Positions 49,902 through 59,443 of a stretch of 64,000 bases of DNA are shown piece after piece (position 1 is the stretch's first letter; each line of letters begins with the position of its first letter). The notes under the pieces were generated by a model. It searched no databases. It was given only the letters and a program-made list of their open reading frames with translations, and was not told the DNA's origin. The DNA comes from HXMU1420-13 sp034669965 (GTDB taxonomy: Bacteria; Bacteroidota; Rhodothermia; Balneolales; Balneolaceae), in assembly GCA_034669965.1 (NCBI GenBank), contig JAXMOK010000003.1, forward strand, positions 1 to 64,000, written 5' to 3'. The translations under genes and the position numbers were made by a program.

Positions 49902-50708
49902 GTCGGCCCCTTATTTACTGATTGGGTTTATTTATTCACAATATAGTCAAAAGTTTACTTTATAAGGTCTTGTGTACATTAACATTTTCTAAGATTTAGA
50001 ATGGTAGTAAGGCACTTTTCTATATAGATAATAATGTGCTTCGATCAGAATCTCCCTTAATTGAATTATCATATTTCTCTTTAATCTGAAGACAATATTT
50101 GGATAGCAGTTCTGATGTTTCAGTTACCCTAGTTCCGCAGCTCCACTGCAGGACATTTGCGGGAACTCCGTTCCCATTCAAATATTGCACATTAATCACT
50201 TTCCGAAGCATAAATGGTGATAATCTCATTTGTTATCATCCGCAAAAATATTCTTAAACATGAATAATACCAGAATTTCGGTCGCTCCACAAAACCTGTA
50301 TTAACAGGATTATACTAAATATATTCTAAACAAGACTTCATCTTTTAATTTGTATTCTTCACAATAAAATATTTTGAACAGGTTATAGTCGTAGCAGAGC
50401 ACCGTGCAAGCATAACGGAATGGAACTACATAATTAAGAGAAAGTGTATAAAGCCCACTGTTCCTTTGTTCCATCACACATCCTCCGTCCCATTTCGCTC
50501 CGCTCAATGTGCCACCTCCTTCAAAGGAGGACTTTTGCCTAGTTTGCTCTAGTTTGCTGGTTCAGAAGTCAAATCGACGATCATGGTTTACAAATAGTCC
50601 ACTTTTTGATGCAATCCACAAATACATTAAAAAAGTCTCACTCTCCTATTGTAGGAGAGGGAAAATGGGTGAGGTCAAATATTATTGATCCACAATCCTG
50701 ACCAATCT
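49902..50708. other. Gene-poor region with hairpins
   Basis: 807 bp without a convincing gene. Two minus frames (50020-50229, 50310-50507) overlap repeat-like DNA and are not believed. Two perfect hairpins occur: CCTCCTT-CA-AAGGAGG at 50515-50530 and CTCTCCTA-TTG-TAGGAGAG at 50641-50659, akin to the CTCCTA/TAGGAG hairpins at 57440 and 59255. The second could end transcription of the gene at 50709 weakly, but lacks a T run. Confidence 0.6.
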
Positions 50709-52340
50709 CTAAACCTGAATAACTCCCGTCTTGTACTCCTCGATAGTCGGATTCAAATTCGCCACTTCAATTGCTTTCGAAATGCGAGCTCGTGTTTCCA
50801 GCGGGTGGATGATGCCATCAACCCACAGCCTAGACGCCGCGTAGCGTACATCGGTTTGTTTGTTGTAACGGTCGGTGATGGTTTTTTGTAGCTCAGCCTG
50901 CTCTTCTGCACTCACTTCCTTGCCTTTCTTTTTCATGGCAGCTACCTGAATTTGAGTGAGTGTTTTACCTGCGGATGCCCCACTCATCACTGCGATATTT
51001 GCCGTGGGCCAAGCATACATAAACCGCGGATCGTAAGCTCGACCGCACATCGCGTAATTACCGGCTCCGTAGCTGTTCCCTAACACAATAGTGATTTTAG
51101 GCACGGTCGAATTCGCCATGGCATTCACCATTTTGGCGCCGTCTTTGATAATTCCTCCGTGCTCGCTTCGGGTTCCAATCATGAAACCGGTTACATCCTG
51201 CAAAAATACCAAGGGGATTTTCTTTTGATTACAATTCATGATAAACCGAGCGGCTTTATCGGCAGACTCGGAATATATCACCCCACCAATCTGCATTTCG
51301 CCTTTTTTGGTTTTGCTGATGGTTCGTTGATTAGCAACAATCCCCACGCTCCAACCATCGATCCGCGCGTACATGGTGATGATCGTGCTTCCGTATCCTT
51401 TTTTAAATTCCGTGGCGCTTCCCTCGTCTATCATGCAATCGATCACATCGTACATATTGTAGGGTGATGTCCGTGATTCTGGGATCAAATCGAACAAATC
51501 ACTAGCCGGGCGTTGGGTATCTTTGGGTTCCGATCGGTTGAAGCCGGCCGTATCAAACGGACCTAATTTATCTACCAAATCCCGAATGGTTGAGATGCAT
51601 TCTTCGTCGTCTTTCATTTTGTAATCGGTAACGCCGCTGATTTCGGTATGGGTGGTCGCTCCGCCTAAAGTCTCGTTATCTACCGACTCCCCAATAGCTG
51701 CTTTCACTAAGTAACTCCCAGCTAGAAACACGCTACCGGTTCCGTCCACAATCAGTGCTTCGTCGCTCATTATCGGCAGGTAAGCTCCACCGGCTACGCA
51801 ACTTCCCATGATGGCAGCAATTTGAGGAATTCCTTTGGCTGAAATCACTGCATTATTTCTGAACATGCGCCCGAAGTGCTCTTTATCGGGGAAAATCTCG
51901 TCTTGCATTGGCAAAAATACTCCGGCTGAATCCACCAGATAAATCAACGGAATGTGATTTTCAATGGCGATTTCCTGCGCTCTAAGATTCTTTTTGGCGG
52001 TGATCGGAAACCAAGCTCCGGCTTTAACGGTAGCATCGTTGGCAACGATCATGCACTTTCTACCGGCTACATTTCCAATTCCGGTTACCACGCCACCGGC
52101 AGGGCAGCCGCCCACTTCTTCGTACATTTCGTAGCCGGCCCACAACCCGAGTTCGTAAAAAGCGCTTCCATCATCAGTTAATAAATTAATGCGCTCGCGA
52201 GCGGTTAATTTACCTTTGGTGTGCTCTTTTTCGATGCGCTTTTCGCCGCCCCCTTTTTTAATTTCTACTTCTTGAGATCGTAAATCTTCGATTAATGCTT
52301 GTAACCAATGTGAGTTAGATGAATCAGCCGTACTACTCAT
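50709..52340 (-). CDS. Acyl-CoA carboxylase, carboxyltransferase (beta) subunit
   Basis: 543 residues. Biotin-dependent carboxyltransferase of the propionyl-/methylcrotonyl-CoA carboxylase group. N-terminal domain has TKGKLTARERINLLTDDGSA and the acyl-CoA oxyanion GSCVAGGAYLPIMSDEAL; the C-terminal domain has GFMIGTRSEHGGIIKDGAKM and GNSYGAGNYAMCGRAYDPRF. The GxRxExxGI pattern and the CGRAYDPRF segment fit methylcrotonyl-CoA carboxylase (leucine breakdown) best. No biotin-carboxylase subunit is adjacent. Confidence 0.9.
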   Translation of the reverse strand: MSSTADSSNSHWLQALIEDLRSQEVEIKKGGGEKRIEKEHTKGKLTARERINLLTDDGSAFYELGLWAGYEMYEEVGGCPAGGVVTGIGNVAGRKCMIVANDATVKAGAWFPITAKKNLRAQEIAIENHIPLIYLVDSAGVFLPMQDEIFPDKEHFGRMFRNNAVISAKGIPQIAAIMGSCVAGGAYLPIMSDEALIVDGTGSVFLAGSYLVKAAIGESVDNETLGGATTHTEISGVTDYKMKDDEECISTIRDLVDKLGPFDTAGFNRSEPKDTQRPASDLFDLIPESRTSPYNMYDVIDCMIDEGSATEFKKGYGSTIITMYARIDGWSVGIVANQRTISKTKKGEMQIGGVIYSESADKAARFIMNCNQKKIPLVFLQDVTGFMIGTRSEHGGIIKDGAKMVNAMANSTVPKITIVLGNSYGAGNYAMCGRAYDPRFMYAWPTANIAVMSGASAGKTLTQIQVAAMKKKGKEVSAEEQAELQKTITDRYNKQTDVRYAASRLWVDGIIHPLETRARISKAIEVANLNPTIEEYKTGVIQV

Positions 52341-52451
52341 AGTTTGATGTCGATGTTTTTATATACTAGTTTATATTTGTCCGACGTTCAAAATAGGAAT
52401 TATCCACTTCCCTTTTTATGTCTTACTTGTGTAAGCAAAAAAAAATGATCA

Positions 52452-53840
52452 ATGCGTAAACAACTACTTGCTCTTTTTACATTACTACTTATTTCAACCA
52501 CTCTTAGCCAGGCTCAGCGCCAGCGGGTTACCTACCTCGATTTAATAAATCGATCTTCAACCCCACAGATCTTTATTGATAACATCATTTTACCTACGGC
52601 TGATGGTAACGCCGAGCTTGGAATCATTTTTAGGTTTAACAACGATTTTCTGCCTTATAAAAAAATCACTCCATCGGCTGAGTTGAATGCGCCTGAGGAT
52701 GCCGGCTTTTATTCCATTGTGCGATTGAATAATGAAGTGTTTAAAGGTCGCGCTGAGCGCAATCGGCGAACAACCAACGTGAATGTGGTGAGCAGAGACA
52801 TGTGGGTGGATACATTATTCACTCAGACCTTTGAGGAAACCGAATCTGCAAAGTTATATGCGTCGGGCTCACTATCTGTTCAACTCGATCCGGGGATGTA
52901 TCATTATGTGCTACAACTAAGTTTGATTGAAAACACCAACGATCGAAACTCTAATTTTAGAAATGTTCAGGTTCCTGATTGGCAGTCGAAATCAACGGGC
53001 GAGATTTACACAATCAAAAACAAAGCTAATATTTCGGCAGAAACGCCACTTCCTCTCACCAATTTAGGGGATAATATTTTATTCGGGAATGATTTTTATG
53101 CTTTGATGCGCATCCCAAATTATGATGCATCAGCGGATTATTCGGCACATATTTATAGAATGAAAACCAGCCGTCGTGATACGTCCAGAGGTGAATTAAT
53201 TGATGAATTAGTAGTTTCTGAATCTGATTTGATCACCGGGAAGCATCCGAAATTAAAAAAAGGAACCGAACCTTCGTTGGTTTTTGAAGATTCAGATTTA
53301 GGATATACCTATGCTTTCGTGAAAATTCCGCACTCCAATTATCAGAATGCAGCGTATACCATTGAGCTAAAGAAATCAGGAAGCGATAAAGCCATCGCAA
53401 AAAAGTTCTTCCGATCGTATTGGCAAGACATGCCGGCGAGTTTGTATAACCTTGATATTGCGATCAATCATCTGAAATATATTTTGGAAGATGATCAGCT
53501 TAAAAAAATGAAATCAGGTTCGGATGCTGAAAAAGAGCAAAAATTCAGAGAATTCTGGGAAAAGAGAGATCCTTCAAAAAATACCGTTTACAACGAGTTG
53601 ATGGCCGAATATTACCGCCGTATTGATTACGCATTTATGGAATTCGGAAATCGAGGAAACCTTGCCGGCCACGAAAGCGACCAAGGAAAAGTGTACATTA
53701 ATTTTGGTCCGCCTGATGCCAAAGACCGCCAGTTTCCGAAAGACGGGGAAGTCATCGAAATTTGGAAATATGCCAATAAGCGTTTTGTATTTGAGGCGAG
53801 CACCGGATTTGGCGATTTTGTGTTGATTGGAACTGAATAG
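52452..53840 (+). CDS. GWxTD-domain-containing exported protein
   Basis: 462 residues with a Sec signal peptide (MRKQLLALFTLLLISTTLSQ, AQ). The C-terminal part (about 340-460) matches the GWxTD domain family: EKEQKFREFWEKRDPSKNTV, YYRRIDYAFMEFG and GKVYINFGPPDAKDRQFPKD. The middle is beta-rich. Such proteins are common in Bacteroidota/Acidobacteriota with unknown periplasmic role. pdxA begins 48 bp downstream. Confidence 0.85.
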   Translation: MRKQLLALFTLLLISTTLSQAQRQRVTYLDLINRSSTPQIFIDNIILPTADGNAELGIIFRFNNDFLPYKKITPSAELNAPEDAGFYSIVRLNNEVFKGRAERNRRTTNVNVVSRDMWVDTLFTQTFEETESAKLYASGSLSVQLDPGMYHYVLQLSLIENTNDRNSNFRNVQVPDWQSKSTGEIYTIKNKANISAETPLPLTNLGDNILFGNDFYALMRIPNYDASADYSAHIYRMKTSRRDTSRGELIDELVVSESDLITGKHPKLKKGTEPSLVFEDSDLGYTYAFVKIPHSNYQNAAYTIELKKSGSDKAIAKKFFRSYWQDMPASLYNLDIAINHLKYILEDDQLKKMKSGSDAEKEQKFREFWEKRDPSKNTVYNELMAEYYRRIDYAFMEFGNRGNLAGHESDQGKVYINFGPPDAKDRQFPKDGEVIEIWKYANKRFVFEASTGFGDFVLIGTE

Positions 53841-53888
53841 AAACTGTGATTTGCCAGTATAGGCTCGTAACTTCTATCAAAAAAAGTG

Positions 53889-54878
53889 ATGCCGCATATT
53901 GTAGCGATTAGTATTGGTGATATTAATGGGATTGGACCGGAAGTGGTTATTAAATCCCTAAGCAATCTTGATCTCAGTCGTACTACGCCCGTCATCTTAT
54001 CCCCACCCAAAGTAATTGATTTTTATTGCACAGCGATGGGTATTGAATTGGACTTCGTTAAGATTTCTGGTCCGGATGAAATCATTGCAAACCAAATAAA
54101 CGTAGTAAGTTTCGGAGATTCGGAAGTTGAAATAACGCCGGGAGCGCAAAGTATATCAGGTGGTAAAATTGCGATGCAATCGATAGAACATTGTATCGAA
54201 TTGTGCATGAATGGCGTCGCACAAGCTATGGTAACAGCGCCCATCTCAAAAGAAGCAGTGAATCTTGCCGGCTATGACATCCCCGGGCATACTGAGTTTT
54301 TAGCCGAACAGTGTGGCGTTGATGAAGTGCTAATGATGTTGGTGTCGGAAAATATTCGTGTCGCTCTGGTTACCGCGCATGTACCTCTAAAAGAAGTGAG
54401 TAAGAACATCACCGAAGATCTTATACTGCGTAAAGCTCAATTACTGTATCATAGTTTGAAGTACGATTTCGGACTTTCATCACCAAAAATTGCGGTACTT
54501 GGATTGAATCCTCATGCGGGTGATGGCGGTATAATCGGTCGGGAAGAAATTGAAATCATCGAGCCCGCTCTTCGTCAGGCAGAGCAAAGTATGTTACCTG
54601 TTACCGGCCCCTTCCCGGCTGATGGATTTTTCGGTCAACAATTGCATTCTCAATTCGATGCTATTCTTGCAATGTATCACGATCAAGGACTGGCTCCGTT
54701 TAAGTTACTGTCGTTCGGACATGGAGTGAATTTCACGGCTGGTTTGCCGATCATCCGCACCAGTCCTGATCACGGAACGGCGTTCAACATTGCAGGCAAA
54801 GGTGTGGCGAATCCAACTTCATTTACACAGGCGTATTCACTGGCAGTACAAATGGCGGAGCGCAAGTATGGAGCCTAA
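53889..54878 (+). CDS. pdxA: 4-hydroxythreonine-4-phosphate dehydrogenase
   Basis: 329 residues from ATG 53889 (a GTG directly precedes it). PdxA oxidises 4-phosphohydroxythreonine in pyridoxal phosphate synthesis. Motifs: ISIGDINGIGPEVVIKSL, TAPISKEAVNLAGYDIPGHT (metal His), LGLNPHAGDGGIIGREE, MYHDQGLAPFKLLSFGHGVN (metal His) and GLPIIRTSPDHGTAFNIAGK. It overlaps the next gene by 11 bp, starting a tight run pdxA-methyltransferase-ftsE-queG. Confidence 0.96.
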   Translation: MPHIVAISIGDINGIGPEVVIKSLSNLDLSRTTPVILSPPKVIDFYCTAMGIELDFVKISGPDEIIANQINVVSFGDSEVEITPGAQSISGGKIAMQSIEHCIELCMNGVAQAMVTAPISKEAVNLAGYDIPGHTEFLAEQCGVDEVLMMLVSENIRVALVTAHVPLKEVSKNITEDLILRKAQLLYHSLKYDFGLSSPKIAVLGLNPHAGDGGIIGREEIEIIEPALRQAEQSMLPVTGPFPADGFFGQQLHSQFDAILAMYHDQGLAPFKLLSFGHGVNFTAGLPIIRTSPDHGTAFNIAGKGVANPTSFTQAYSLAVQMAERKYGA

Positions 54879-55650
54879 AGCAACCGGCGTGTATTCGAAG
54901 TTGGCACAATTGTACGATACTCTGATGGGCGATGTGGATTATGAATCTTGGGCAGATTACATCGACGAAATTATGCAAACCCATCACCCCGATCCCATTG
55001 ATGTGATGGAAGCCGCTTGTGGAACGGGAAGCGTTATTTTGAGCCTTGCCGAGCTGGAATGTTATCGACTTACAGGAACGGATATGTCGGCTGATATGAT
55101 TGAGGTTGCGCGACGAAAGGCAGTAGAAATGGAATACAACGTTCCTTTCGAAGCCTATGCGTTTAAAGATCTCCCTTATCAAAATAAGTTTGATTGCGTG
55201 TATTTGGTGTTCGATAGCATCAATTATCTGCATACAGATGATGAAATCCTGAAATCGGTGGAAGCAATTCATCGATCGTTGAAACCCGGTGGCTTATTAA
55301 TTTTCGATTTTTCAACGCCTAAAAATTCACTCGAATCGGTAGATCACTTGAATGAAGCTGAAGGTGAACGCGGGAATATTCGTTTTTTCAGAAAAAGCTG
55401 GTATCAACCTGCCGATAAAATTCACGTGAATGAATTCGAAATTGAAGAACTGGATCCATCCACTAAAAAGGTAATTTCCACGTGGAATGAGACCCATCGG
55501 CAACGGGCATATACTTTATCAGAAATGCTGTCTATTTTGGATCAAACCTCCTATCATCTGGTGGCAAAATACGATGGCTTCGATTTAGTGGAAGCCGATG
55601 AAAACAGCACACGTGTAACCATAGTTCTTCGATGTCAGAAAACACAGTAA
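54868..55650 (+). CDS. Class I SAM-dependent methyltransferase
   Basis: 260 residues from ATG 54868; the longer frame from 54790 lies inside pdxA. Rossmann motifs: VMEAACGTGSVILSLAE (motif I), GTDMSADMIEVARRKA (post I), FDCVYLVFDSINYLHTDDEI (motif II) and LKPGGLLIFDFSTP (motif III). The YDTLMGDVDYESWADYI start is seen in a broad methyltransferase family near ftsE or tRNA genes. Substrate unknown. It overlaps ftsE by 19 bp. Confidence 0.88.
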   Translation: MEPKATGVYSKLAQLYDTLMGDVDYESWADYIDEIMQTHHPDPIDVMEAACGTGSVILSLAELECYRLTGTDMSADMIEVARRKAVEMEYNVPFEAYAFKDLPYQNKFDCVYLVFDSINYLHTDDEILKSVEAIHRSLKPGGLLIFDFSTPKNSLESVDHLNEAEGERGNIRFFRKSWYQPADKIHVNEFEIEELDPSTKKVISTWNETHRQRAYTLSEMLSILDQTSYHLVAKYDGFDLVEADENSTRVTIVLRCQKTQ

Positions 55651-56342
55651 TCGAACTCAGCAATATCTCGCTCAGCTACGAAAACCGTCAGGTTTTAAAA
55701 GGCGTAAACTTCAAGTTACGTAACGGCGAATTTTGCTACATGATAGGTCCTACCGGTATTGGGAAAAGTTCGATCCTCAAAATGTTGTATCGCGATGTTG
55801 AACCGGATTCTGGAACCGTTCGAGTAACCGACATGCCGGTGAATAAACTCAGCATGAAGCAGGTGCCTATTCTCCGTCGAAAACTCGGTATTGTTTTTCA
55901 AGATTTTCAGCTGCTTCAAGATCGGAATGTATTCGAAAATGTGGCTTTTGCTCTACAAGTAACCGGCGAAAAACCGAAATATATCAAGCAACGGGTACTT
56001 GAAGTACTTAGCATGGTGGGACTTTCCCATCGAAGTAAAAATATGCCCGGAGATTTATCCGGCGGCGAGCAACAACGTGTGGTAATAGCTCGAGCTTTGG
56101 CCAACGAGCCACGCATCCTTTTAGCCGATGAGCCCACAGGGAATCTCGATCCCAAAGCCACCAAAGACATCATGGAGATTTTGAAGCACATCAACAATCG
56201 GGGAACCGCAGTGCTGATGATTACCCATGATTACTCCATCGTAAAAAAATATCCCTATCGCACGGTGCGTATTTTGGATGGTAAAGTGCAGGACCTTGCT
56301 TGGAAAGGCGATAAATTAGTTCCTGTCATGCCCCGAGCGTGA
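55632..56342 (+). CDS. ftsE: Cell-division ATP-binding protein FtsE
   Basis: 236 residues of an ABC ATPase: Walker A MIGPTGIGKSSILKMLYRD (note TGIGKSS), Q loop QDFQLLQDRNVFENVAFALQ, signature LSGGEQQRVVIARALANEPR and Walker B ILLADEPTGNLDPKATKDIM. The QDFQLL and DRNVxENVAFxL patterns are typical of FtsE, which with FtsX controls peptidoglycan hydrolases at the septum. No ftsX is in the window. Confidence 0.92.
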   Translation: MSENTVIELSNISLSYENRQVLKGVNFKLRNGEFCYMIGPTGIGKSSILKMLYRDVEPDSGTVRVTDMPVNKLSMKQVPILRRKLGIVFQDFQLLQDRNVFENVAFALQVTGEKPKYIKQRVLEVLSMVGLSHRSKNMPGDLSGGEQQRVVIARALANEPRILLADEPTGNLDPKATKDIMEILKHINNRGTAVLMITHDYSIVKKYPYRTVRILDGKVQDLAWKGDKLVPVMPRA

Positions 56343-56364
56343 TTCTGCGTATATTCATCCCGTG

Positions 56365-57306
56365 ATGAATACTTCAACTCTTACCCAACGTATTCGAAAT
56401 GAGGCAATATCCCTCGGCTTTGATGCCTGTGGTTTTGCTAAAGCTCGGGAGCTTACCGATGATGCCCGCCGTTTAGAGCAATGGCTGAAAGAAGATCGAC
56501 AAGGCACCATGACATGGATGGGTAACAATTTCGAAAAAAGGATTGATCCTACTGTTCTTGTCCCGGGTGCTAAAACCGTGGTTTCGCTCCTAACAAGCTA
56601 TCATCATCCCTCCCACAACCAACAAATTGGGATTACCAAAACTCCGTTAATTGCAAAGTATGCGCAAGGACGAGATTATCACAAAGTGTTGAAAAAGAAG
56701 CTACAGGAATTATTCAATTTTACAGCAGATTTAGTAGGTGGACTCGAAGGTCGTGTATTTGTGGATTCGGCACCTGTTCTAGATAAATCTTGGGCGGTGC
56801 AGGCCGGACTCGGTTGGGTAGGCAAGAATTCCAATATTTTGAATAAGAATCTGGGTTCCTGGTTTTTTATCGCTGAAATGATCATTGATATAGAATTAGA
56901 GTACGATGCCCCTACCACCGATCATTGCGGAACGTGTACACGTTGCATTGATTCTTGTCCCACAGATGCCATATACGAGCCCTACCGCGTTGACGCCACC
57001 AAATGCATCTCTTACCTCACCATCGAGCACAAAGGCGAAATTAATCAACGCTACCACACCGATATTCAAAACTGGGTATTCGGTTGCGACATCTGTCAGG
57101 ATGTTTGTCCGTGGAACAGCAAAGCCAAGCTAGCGCAATTGGTTGATCTTCATCCCCGACAAAAAGTATTGGATGCAGCTAAAGATCATTTTCAACCGCT
57201 TAAAGAAGAATCCTTCAACGAATTATTCGCCGGCTCGCCCGTCCGTCGCACCAAATGGAGAGGTTTTGAAAGGAATCTTGAGATTGTGAATGGCAATTTG
57301 GAATGA
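56365..57306 (+). CDS. queG: Epoxyqueuosine reductase
   Basis: 313 residues from ATG 56365 (GTG precedes). QueG reduces epoxyqueuosine to queuosine in tRNA with cobalamin and two [4Fe-4S] clusters. Cluster ligands: HCGTCTRCIDSCPTDAI and CDICQDVCPWN. Upstream DUF1730/QueG motifs VVSLLTSYHHPS, KYAQGRDYHKVLKKKLQELF and DSAPVLDKSWAVQAGLGWVG, KNSNIL are intact. It ends the pdxA run and gives a queuosine link with the QTMAN-like gene at 39676. Confidence 0.95.
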   Translation: MNTSTLTQRIRNEAISLGFDACGFAKARELTDDARRLEQWLKEDRQGTMTWMGNNFEKRIDPTVLVPGAKTVVSLLTSYHHPSHNQQIGITKTPLIAKYAQGRDYHKVLKKKLQELFNFTADLVGGLEGRVFVDSAPVLDKSWAVQAGLGWVGKNSNILNKNLGSWFFIAEMIIDIELEYDAPTTDHCGTCTRCIDSCPTDAIYEPYRVDATKCISYLTIEHKGEINQRYHTDIQNWVFGCDICQDVCPWNSKAKLAQLVDLHPRQKVLDAAKDHFQPLKEESFNELFAGSPVRRTKWRGFERNLEIVNGNLE

Positions 57307-57420
57307 GGAATGAGGAATGAGGAATGAGGAATGAGGAATGAGGAATGAGGAAGATACTATTTCGCCTAGTAACGATGCTCTGAGTAGTTACATATTATTC
57401 AATCCGAGTATAGTTTTCAG
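57307..57420. repeat. GAATGAG tandem repeat after queG
   Basis: About seven GAATGAG units (57303-57350) follow the queG stop. Slippage-prone tract; no gene. Confidence 0.75.
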
Positions 57421-57680
57421 CTTTTATGGACCTCCTCTGTCTGCTCCTACATTAGGAGGAGGACTCGTTGATTTAATATTGAGATCGTACATAATCAAGA
57501 AGGGACTTTAGTCCCGCACTTACAATCTACTGAGATCACTTCGTCGCGAGCTCCTCGTGAATGGTTGTGGTCAGTAATCCATCTGTCGGGCGCATGCACG
57601 GCTGATGGAATCCTTGTAAAACCTCAAATCTGAGCATTAAAGTGAATCAATCACCCCGCTTTTAGCGAAATGATGGAATG
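57421..57680. repeat. Composite dispersed elements R2 then R1 (left of kinase gene)
   Basis: R2 (about 57421-57570) holds the hairpin CTCCTA-CAT-TAGGAG and the perfect palindrome GGGACT-TT-AGTCCC at 57502-57515, then CTGAGATCACTTCGTCGCGA. R1 (about 57579-57680) holds CGGGCGCATGCACGGCTGAT and CACCCCGCTTTTAGCGAAAT. The same two elements occur in swapped order at 59114-59363. The rest to 57966 is AT-rich leader of the kinase gene. Confidence 0.82.
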
Positions 57681-57966
57681 AGTATAGCTTAAGCTTTTTG
57701 ACATCCTCAGCATGTAGACATCAGAGCAAGTGTAAGATTCTATTACACACATATCGGTGAAATACTAATAGTGTATGTTACTAGTACTAAGTCATTGGTT
57801 CATAATTTGTTATTTCAATAGCTAATTGATTAAAGGAACTGATATTATCTCCGATAATGATAAAAATAATAGTTATTCAGGTACATACTCACGCATTCAG
57901 ATAAACCGAAACTCTGCTATTGGTATAATCTCTGTCTGCTCTTTTTTTACTAAACAGGTACAGTGT

Positions 57967-59043
57967 ATGAAAGATTTATTAAATATCGAGCTTCTTAAAA
58001 ATACGTTTGATGATTTACCGGTTGGAGTTGGAATTTTTCAGGTTGAAGATCTAAACGACATTAAAAGTGTTCGTTACGTATTTATGAACAAGGTGGTTTT
58101 ATATGAAATGAGGAAAACCCGCGATGAGGTTTTTGGAAAGAAAATTATAGAAGTCGCCCCCGAAGCATTTGAACATGATGGTGGTTTAGCGGTTATCGAA
58201 ACCTATAGAAAAGTTGCTGAAACTGGTGAAAACATAAACTTGGGATTGGTTGAATATTCGAATGAAGAAGTTGCCGGTACCTACGAATGTTCCGTTCATC
58301 ATATTCAGGATAACTATGTGTATGTAATGCTTAGAAACGTAACCGAACTTGAGCAGAAAAAGATTGAATTGGAGCGGAAAAATAAAGAGCTAAATCAATA
58401 TGTTTCTATCGTTTCACACGATCTTAAGGATCCTTTAAATAGTATTACCATTGTACTTCAATTAATTGAACGTGAATATGCGGGACGACTAGATGATAAA
58501 CTTGACAAGTTTTTCAAGTATTTGAGCGATTCTACTACTAGAATGCGAACTATGATAACCGAATTACTCGATTTCAATAGTTTAGGACAAGGAAAAGAAA
58601 TGACTTCCATCGATTGTAATGTGTTAATTGAAAATGTTCAGAAAGATTTAGAAGCCAAAATCAATAACACTGTAGCTAATATCCATGTTGATGCTATGCC
58701 AACTATTAATGGATATAAAACTGAGCTCCGATTATTGTTTCAAAATTTGATTAGTAATGGCATCAAATTTCAAGAAGCAGGTACTACCCCTAATATCACG
58801 CTAAGTGTAAAAAACGAAGATGGATGGACATTCTCAGTGCATGACAATGGAATCGGAATAGCGGAAGAAAATAAAGACAAGATTTTTAGCATGTTCCAAC
58901 GCTTACACAACTCAAAGGAATATGAAGGCTCCGGTGTAGGCCTTGCCCATTGTAAGAAAATTGTAGAACTACATAATGGTAAGATTTGGTTCAATTCTGA
59001 ACCTGGAAAAGGCACGACTTTTCACTTTTCAATACCTCAGTAG
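57967..59043 (+). CDS. PAS-domain sensor histidine kinase
   Basis: 358 residues from ATG 57967 (MKDLLNIELLKNTFDDLPVG); the frame further upstream is not kinase-like. PAS-like sensor about 10-120 (VGVGIFQVEDLNDIKSVRYV). HisKA box VSIVSHDLKDPLNSITIVLQ, N box LFQNLISNGIKFQEAG, G1 HDNGIGIAEENKDKIFSMFQ and G2 GSGVGLAHCKKIVELHNGKI. No membrane helix and no adjacent regulator. It is flanked on both sides by R1/R2 repeats. Confidence 0.92.
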   Translation: MKDLLNIELLKNTFDDLPVGVGIFQVEDLNDIKSVRYVFMNKVVLYEMRKTRDEVFGKKIIEVAPEAFEHDGGLAVIETYRKVAETGENINLGLVEYSNEEVAGTYECSVHHIQDNYVYVMLRNVTELEQKKIELERKNKELNQYVSIVSHDLKDPLNSITIVLQLIEREYAGRLDDKLDKFFKYLSDSTTRMRTMITELLDFNSLGQGKEMTSIDCNVLIENVQKDLEAKINNTVANIHVDAMPTINGYKTELRLLFQNLISNGIKFQEAGTTPNITLSVKNEDGWTFSVHDNGIGIAEENKDKIFSMFQRLHNSKEYEGSGVGLAHCKKIVELHNGKIWFNSEPGKGTTFHFSIPQ

Positions 59044-59113
59044 TTGGAAGACCGCATCGTTTCATTTTATCACCACCGATATAAAGCTTTGAAGCATAAG
59101 ATTTAGTATAAAT

Positions 59114-59363
59114 CATTCCATCTGTCGGGCGAATGCACGGCTGATGGAATCTACTTTAAAACATCAATTCTTGACTTTTGAAGGGCCCTTTCAACTCGCT
59201 TTCAGCGAAATGATGGGATGAATATTTCTAACTCTTTTTTTGACCTGCTCTGTCTCCTCCTACAATAGGAGGAGAACTCGATGAAATAATATTGAGATCG
59301 TACATAATCAAGAAGGGACTTTAGTCCCGCACTTACAATCTACTGAGATCACTTCGTCGCGAA
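59114..59363. repeat. Composite dispersed elements R1 then R2 (right of kinase gene)
   Basis: R1 (about 59114-59224) and R2 (about 59237-59363) match the copies left of the kinase gene. The stretch TTGAGATCGTACATAATCAA through CACTTCGTCGCGA is identical over about 75 bp between the two R2 copies. Palindrome GGGACT-TT-AGTCCC is at 59315-59328. CTCAAACCTCAAACCTCAAA tract follows at 59400-59440. Confidence 0.82.
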
Positions 59364-59443
59364 AGGTTGTAAGCCTAAATCCTCACCGCTCAACTCTCAC
59401 TCCTCAAACCTCAAACCTCAAACCTCAAACCTCAAATCTATAT

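Noticed and set aside
50020..50507. Two minus-strand frames of 65-69 codons
   Set aside because: They overlap repeat-like DNA, lack family resemblance and have no gene context.
54790..54867. Longer start of the methyltransferase inside pdxA
   Set aside because: The segment is out-of-frame pdxA DNA; ATG 54868 gives the usual family N-terminus.
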